From Vigna angularis (taxonomy: Eukaryota; Streptophyta; Magnoliopsida; Fabales; Fabaceae), in the NCBI RefSeq assembly GCF_016808095.1, contig NC_068971.1:25006131-25070130 (forward strand): a stretch of 64,000 bases of DNA, written 5' to 3'. The notes under the pieces were generated by a model. It saw only the letters and a list, made by a program, of their open reading frames with translations, had not been told where the DNA came from and did no database searches. The position numbers were made by a program, and so were the translations under genes. How positions within the stretch are numbered: position 1 is the first letter of the stretch; each line of letters opens with the position of its first letter. Of the stretch, positions 59,825 to 64,000 are shown piece by piece.

Positions 59825-62047
59825 ATGCCTCATTCTTCTTCTTCTTCTCCCGTTTCAACCATTTCCAATCTCCGTATTCGCGCCCTAATACTTTGGTCCT
59901 CCAAGAACTACGCAATAGCTGCATTCGTTTTCCTCCTACTCTTCTCCCTCACTCTCTTCTCTCACTTGGATTCCCGTTCCCGTTCGCATTCCCGTTACCC
60001 CTCCCATCCACGCTCCACCCTCGTTCCCTTAACGCTCCTCCATAACGCCAACCGAACGCACGCGCGTACGTCCCTACCGATCCCACGCGCCTCCCTCCTT
60101 TTTCGCCTTAACTGAATCCGGAATTTCCATCTGTGTGTGCAGTTTGCTTGGACGGGAGCGCCCCCGGTTACCACTTCCAAAGGGGGTTCGGATCCGGATC
60201 TCGCAATTGGTTGCTCCACATTGAGGTTTCTCGTTTTGCTTTTGTAAAATTCTGTATGGTTTCTAGAACAGAGAAAAAAATTGGCAACACACTCCAAGAG
60301 AAGTTTGTGTGTATGAGAAACAATTCTTGAGGTGAAAAATATGAAGGAAAAATGAAACGAACTTTTAAAAGTTAAAAATTAATTTATTTTAGAGATAAGA
60401 ATTTAGAAGAAAAAAATCTATGCAAGTATTTATTGCTGTGTTTTTCTTTTTCTCTTATGCTGAAAATTGAACAATACCAGATTTCTGTTTCCGTACTATC
60501 GTAGCCTTATACAATGTCCGCTGATACTTAATCCACCTTTATTATTAAATAGAGAAATGTTCTCAAAACACTCCGGCATAAAAATGTAATATAGTTTGGG
60601 ACTAGTATAGTCACTGAACTATATCTCCATGACGTATAGTTGAATTTTATTAGCTCTTTGTTGATAACTGAAAACTTAGAAATCTGTCACATAGAAATGA
60701 TGATTTTTAACCATGTCATAGTTAATCTTCTGACACACCTTTTTCAATGCACTCTTTAGAATTTGTTCAATCTGTTGAAAATCCCGAAACAGTAAGGATT
60801 TCATTCATTTCTTGTTTAAGAAGTCTTCTTCGTGATTTTATAGTTTCTAATGACTTTTAACTGATAATATAAAGCATGTGAGAAAATGTGTTACTAGCAC
60901 TTCTCTGGAAAGTATTATTACCTTCCTGGTTTCAATTGTGTGCGCAGGGAGGAGGGTGGTGCAATTCAATAGCTTCATGTACTCAACGAAAATTCACCCA
61001 TTTGGGGTCTTCCAATTATATGGAAAAAAGTATTCCTTTTTCAGGAATATTGAGCTCTGACCCCTCTCAAAACCCAGGTTAGATATCTGTAACTGTAACG
61101 TGCTTATATCGTTGTTTTAACTTTTAAATTCCACAGGCTGCATCTGTCTAGAATTTCCAGCAATATCAAAGTAGGTCACAAACAGATGCAACTTGCAATT
61201 TAAACCCTTGACTTATGTACTGTCAAAGTAACATTAACTGCTTTTATCACACGATGGTACTTGCTTGTCAACTATATCTTGATATCTTTCTTTCTTTACT
61301 CTAATTCTGTAGGAATTTACAATTTCTTGAAAAGTTTAGCTTCAATGCATTGATTTATGACATTTTCTTATTATCATCCAATTGTGTGATGCTTGCTACA
61401 TTCTCATGATTGAATGATATGGTGACAAAGTTTTAGAGACATAGTAAGACATCATTGTTCCAGTTTGGGCATTTTGGTATTCTGGGTTATGTTGATTTCT
61501 ATTGTGTCGTTAGACAGATCGTGGAATAAATTTTTACTGTTCTAATATTCATGACTGATTGTATTGGTGACAGTTTCCCTCAAATTTGAATAAGTCATAT
61601 CCAGCTCACCCTGGATATGCATATGTGGCCGTTGAGTAAATTTTACTGCCAGAAAGTGTAGAATGTGTTTGTATGTTGGCAAAAATAGATAGATAGATAG
61701 ACGATCTGATATGTTGAGTAAATGATGTTACTTCATATTGAATAAGTGATCTGTCAAACTTATTCAGATTTCTTTAACTGGAACAAGGTGAAGATTCGCT
61801 ATTGTGATGGTGCATCTTTTGCTGGTCACCCCGAGAGTGAGGTTAGGATTGATTTTACATTTGACAGGAGTGATTTTACATTTGACACTGGTTGTTGGTA
61901 ACCTTTATATGTTTGGGTTTATGTTAATGTATTTTTTAAAGATATTTTGTACAGCAGAGAGGAAGTGAGTTATTGTTCAGAGGCCAGGTCATATGGGAAG
62001 CTATTATGGATGAACTCTTATCAATTGGCCTGTCCAAAGCAAAGCAG
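59825..62047 (+). CDS. PAE: Pectin acetylesterase, 5' part (five exons seen)
   Basis: Carbohydrate esterase family 13 enzyme that removes acetyl groups from pectin in the cell wall. Exons: 59825-60065, 60143-60225, 60948-61077, 61768-61841, 61955-62047, all GT-AG and phase-consistent, giving 207 residues. A hydrophobic segment at about residues 29-45 is a signal anchor. Family motifs follow: [34 protein letters not shown] (oxyanion region), [32 protein letters not shown], then [20 protein letters not shown]. The next exon should carry the catalytic serine motif GCSAGG; I do not find it between 62048 and 64000. Either the intron is long, holding a copia-type insertion, and the gene continues beyond the window, or the gene is broken. 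The exon 1 donor at 60066 (CGC|GTACG) is chosen by phase. Confidence 0.85.
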
Positions 62048-63070
62048 GTTATACTTTCATCACAACAATCATCCAGCATATCTTATAAATTTTTCTGAGC
62101 TTGTTTCGAACAAATAGGCTTATCAAAATGGATATAATACCTAGTTTTTAGTTTCCACTCAATTTTATCACTTGCACTATAAAGCATTAAATGAATGGAC
62201 CAACGTGGTCAATATTCTGTTTGTTCCGCACTTATTATCCTCATGCGATGCATAGTGAAAACCATATTATGCAATTATTCTTGTAGAACATGATCAGACT
62301 TAGATGAAGGAATATAGAGAAATAATGAATATTTTATTTATTGAATTCTGTTCTCTAGATCTTGGTCAGAGAGATGACAAGTTTGAGATAGAAGAGTATC
62401 AATGTACAGAAAGAACTCTACATCCTTGTCACGCTCTCAATAATCCTCCAAAAAGATAATTTTTTTCTCCTCCCTATTTCTTATTTTTAAAGTCTTCTCA
62501 ACTAACTGGCTGTAATTGACAGCACGATTAATCACTTCTACATAGTAACTGCCATTGCTGTTATGATTGCTGCCAGCACAACAGCAGCATTGACTAACAA
62601 TCTTTACTCCCTGCACTCTAGTAGAACTGGATAAGATACTACCCAGTCTTTTTAGAGGTCTGGACTCTTGAGCAAACAATTTTCCCAAATAATTATGATG
62701 TCCCGATTTGGAGCTTCACTGTAGTTATTACCTAGTTGGCTATCTAACTGTAAAATTCTGTCACAACTGTGAAGGAAAATTGCTTTGAGGCATTTCTATT
62801 TGGCCTAGCCTACTCCTATAAATTTCATTGATTGGAGGTTGACAATCACTCTCCTTTGTATTCTTTCAAGTATATCCTTTTAATTGGTGGTCTGCAATCA
62901 TAATTGTAAAAGATATATGATTTGATCTTAGTAATTATGTACAGGCTGATAATTAGGTATATTCTCTGTTAATAGCCATTATTAGGTTTCCCAATATTAT
63001 GCTGTGAAAGATCTTGAGTAAAGAATTTACATGTGTGATTAAACACACTATTCGCAAGAGAGAAACTCTT
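62048..63070. other. PAE intron or downstream sequence, repeat-like, LTR of copia element in its right part
   Basis: The stretch after PAE exon 5. 62290-62700 looks repeat-like on the minus strand, but its only ORF (62437-62688, minus) has no known domain. The right part, up to the primer-site-like sequence at 63072, should hold the 5' LTR of the copia element; its start could not be fixed. Confidence 0.4.
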
Positions 63071-63071
63071 T

Positions 63072-63086
63072 ATGGTATCATAGAGC
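63072..63086 (+). promoter_or_regulatory. Copia-type primer binding site
   Basis: TGGTATCATAGAGC resembles TGGTATCAGAGC, the initiator tRNA-Met primer site common to plant Ty1/copia elements, with a 2-base insertion. It precedes the gag-like ORF by about 0.4 kb on the same strand. Confidence 0.65.
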
Positions 63087-63451
63087 TAGGTTTTCTTTTT
63101 CCCTATATTTTTCCCTCTTCTTTTTTTTCCGCTATGCACGTTCACATGACATTGTTCATGCGGCATTGTCCATGAAGTACTGTTCACTCTCACTGTTCAT
63201 ATGACACTGTTTGTGCGTTCTGTTCATGCAGTCGCTATGATCTTCCATTGACCACCCTCAAGCCCTCTAAGAATCACCATCGTGCAAGAATCACCACCTA
63301 ACTCCATTACATGCGTTACCTATCTTTGACATGTCTGTCTCAAGTAACAACCTCCCTGCCACGCTTCTCCTTCCATGAACCACTTTTGGGCTTTGCTTTT
63401 GGGACAATATGACTCCATGGCTTTTTCTGATTAGCTTTCGCTCATTCTCTT

Positions 63452-64000
63452 GTGACTTTTACCAACGTTTCGAATGATCCCATGCAAAAAACTCATAAGG
63501 ACAACAAATTACAGCACTTGGCATTTGTTGTTCAGTTATGGATTCAAGGTCAAGGCAGAACATTTACGACTTGCTATGATGTATGGCTACGACTAAGAAA
63601 ATTTATTCAAAAAGTTGTTCATTTCTACAATGTACTCACCGACTTGATGAACATCAAGTTAGAGAACATGGACCTGCAAACATATCTTGGAAAGCTTGAT
63701 TACCTGGTTGCAAAATATTCTACTTCCATGTCCTTCACAACTAATGCAGAGGCATTCAACAAACAACACATTCGATTTTTCATGGTACTTTCTCCTGTTG
63801 GACTTCCACCAGACCTTGAACTTGTTCATAATCAAATTCTTAGTTCTACCATTACTAAATAGGATGCGATTCAGGAATAGTCATTGCTTCTCTCCACTCC
63901 TCATACTTTTGAAAGCACTTCAACATTTGGTGAGCTAGTCTCTCACTCCTCTCATCATGGTGGTCACAATGGAAGTGATGGTGGTCATGGAAATTCCCCT
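63452..64000 (+). pseudogene. Ty1/copia gag, degenerate, runs off the window
   Basis: The frame encodes a copia GAG-type polypeptide: helical N-terminal half with VWLRLRKF and LENMDLQTYLGKLD, then FMVLSPVGLPPDLELVHNQIL, typical of the gag/UBN2 family. The first ATG in frame is at 63482. A stop (63860-63862) and another shortly after (TAG at 63878-63880) interrupt the same frame, which then continues into a His/Gly-rich tail (HHGGHNGSDGGHG). The element is therefore probably inactive. The rest of the polyprotein would lie beyond 64000. Confidence 0.75.

Noticed and set aside
62290..62600. Solo copia LTR on minus strand
   Set aside because: Candidate TG and CA ends have unmatched flanks, so it could not be supported.
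62437..62688. 83-residue minus ORF with CCCC
   Set aside because: No known domain, low complexity, and repeat-like surroundings.
1..64000. tRNA, rRNA or other structural RNA genes
   Set aside because: No B-box-like GGTTCGAATCC with a matching acceptor stem and no rRNA sequence was noticed by eye. A covariance search would be needed to exclude them.

Overview
The window is nuclear DNA of a higher plant. It has intron-rich genes with GT-AG splice sites, long AT-rich spacers and nested plant transposons. Protein similarity and repeat style suggest a dicot, probably a legume of the bean/cowpea group. That is an inference; no species marker was read.

There are four recognisable host genes. (1) A respiratory burst NADPH oxidase (RBOH) on + at 1688-6002 joins cleanly from 14 coding exons into about 844 residues and looks intact. 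It resembles the pollen-type RBOHH/RBOHJ group. (2) A two-exon WUSCHEL-related homeobox gene of WOX3/PRESSED FLOWER type lies on - at 10228-11254, with homeodomain and WUS box both present. (3) ALG10, the last glucosyltransferase of N-glycan precursor assembly in the ER, lies on + at 36086-40687: eight coding exons, about 507 residues, apparently intact. (4) A pectin acetylesterase begins on + at 59825. Five coding exons are visible to 62047; the catalytic-serine exon is not in the window, and a copia-type retrotransposon lies in the sequence that follows.

The rest is repeat-rich. From 16.4 to 32.5 kb come copy A of a long LTR-like family, a 3-kb array of an AT-rich octanucleotide, a repeat carrying many ACCGTTCGGT-type motifs in inverted arrangement, a retroelement 3' remnant, a 6-kb Ty3/gypsy element (minus strand, both LTRs, tRNA-like primer site, no intact genes), and copy B of the LTR-like family followed by a short array of the same octanucleotide. 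A hAT-type element with an 8-bp target duplication is at 33.2-33.9 kb. From 41.7 to 58 kb there are a 27-bp minisatellite with a foldback MITE inside it, a TRIM-type miniature retrotransposon with 5-bp target duplication, two long-TIR elements, a solo LTR inside an older LTR, a CACTA element inside copy C, and further LTR-like sequence. At 58.03-59.44 kb a Mutator-type element with long TIRs and a perfect 9-bp target duplication carries a fragment of a chloroplast FtsH protease gene (a Pack-MULE).

The host genes are not functionally linked: ROS production, leaf/flower margin patterning, ER glycosylation and cell-wall pectin modification. No new defence, toxin or other multi-gene system was found. 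The most unusual material is the octanucleotide array with its sequence-variant blocks, its repeated position beside one transposon family, the gene-capturing MULE, and the nested insertions whose target duplications give a relative order of events.
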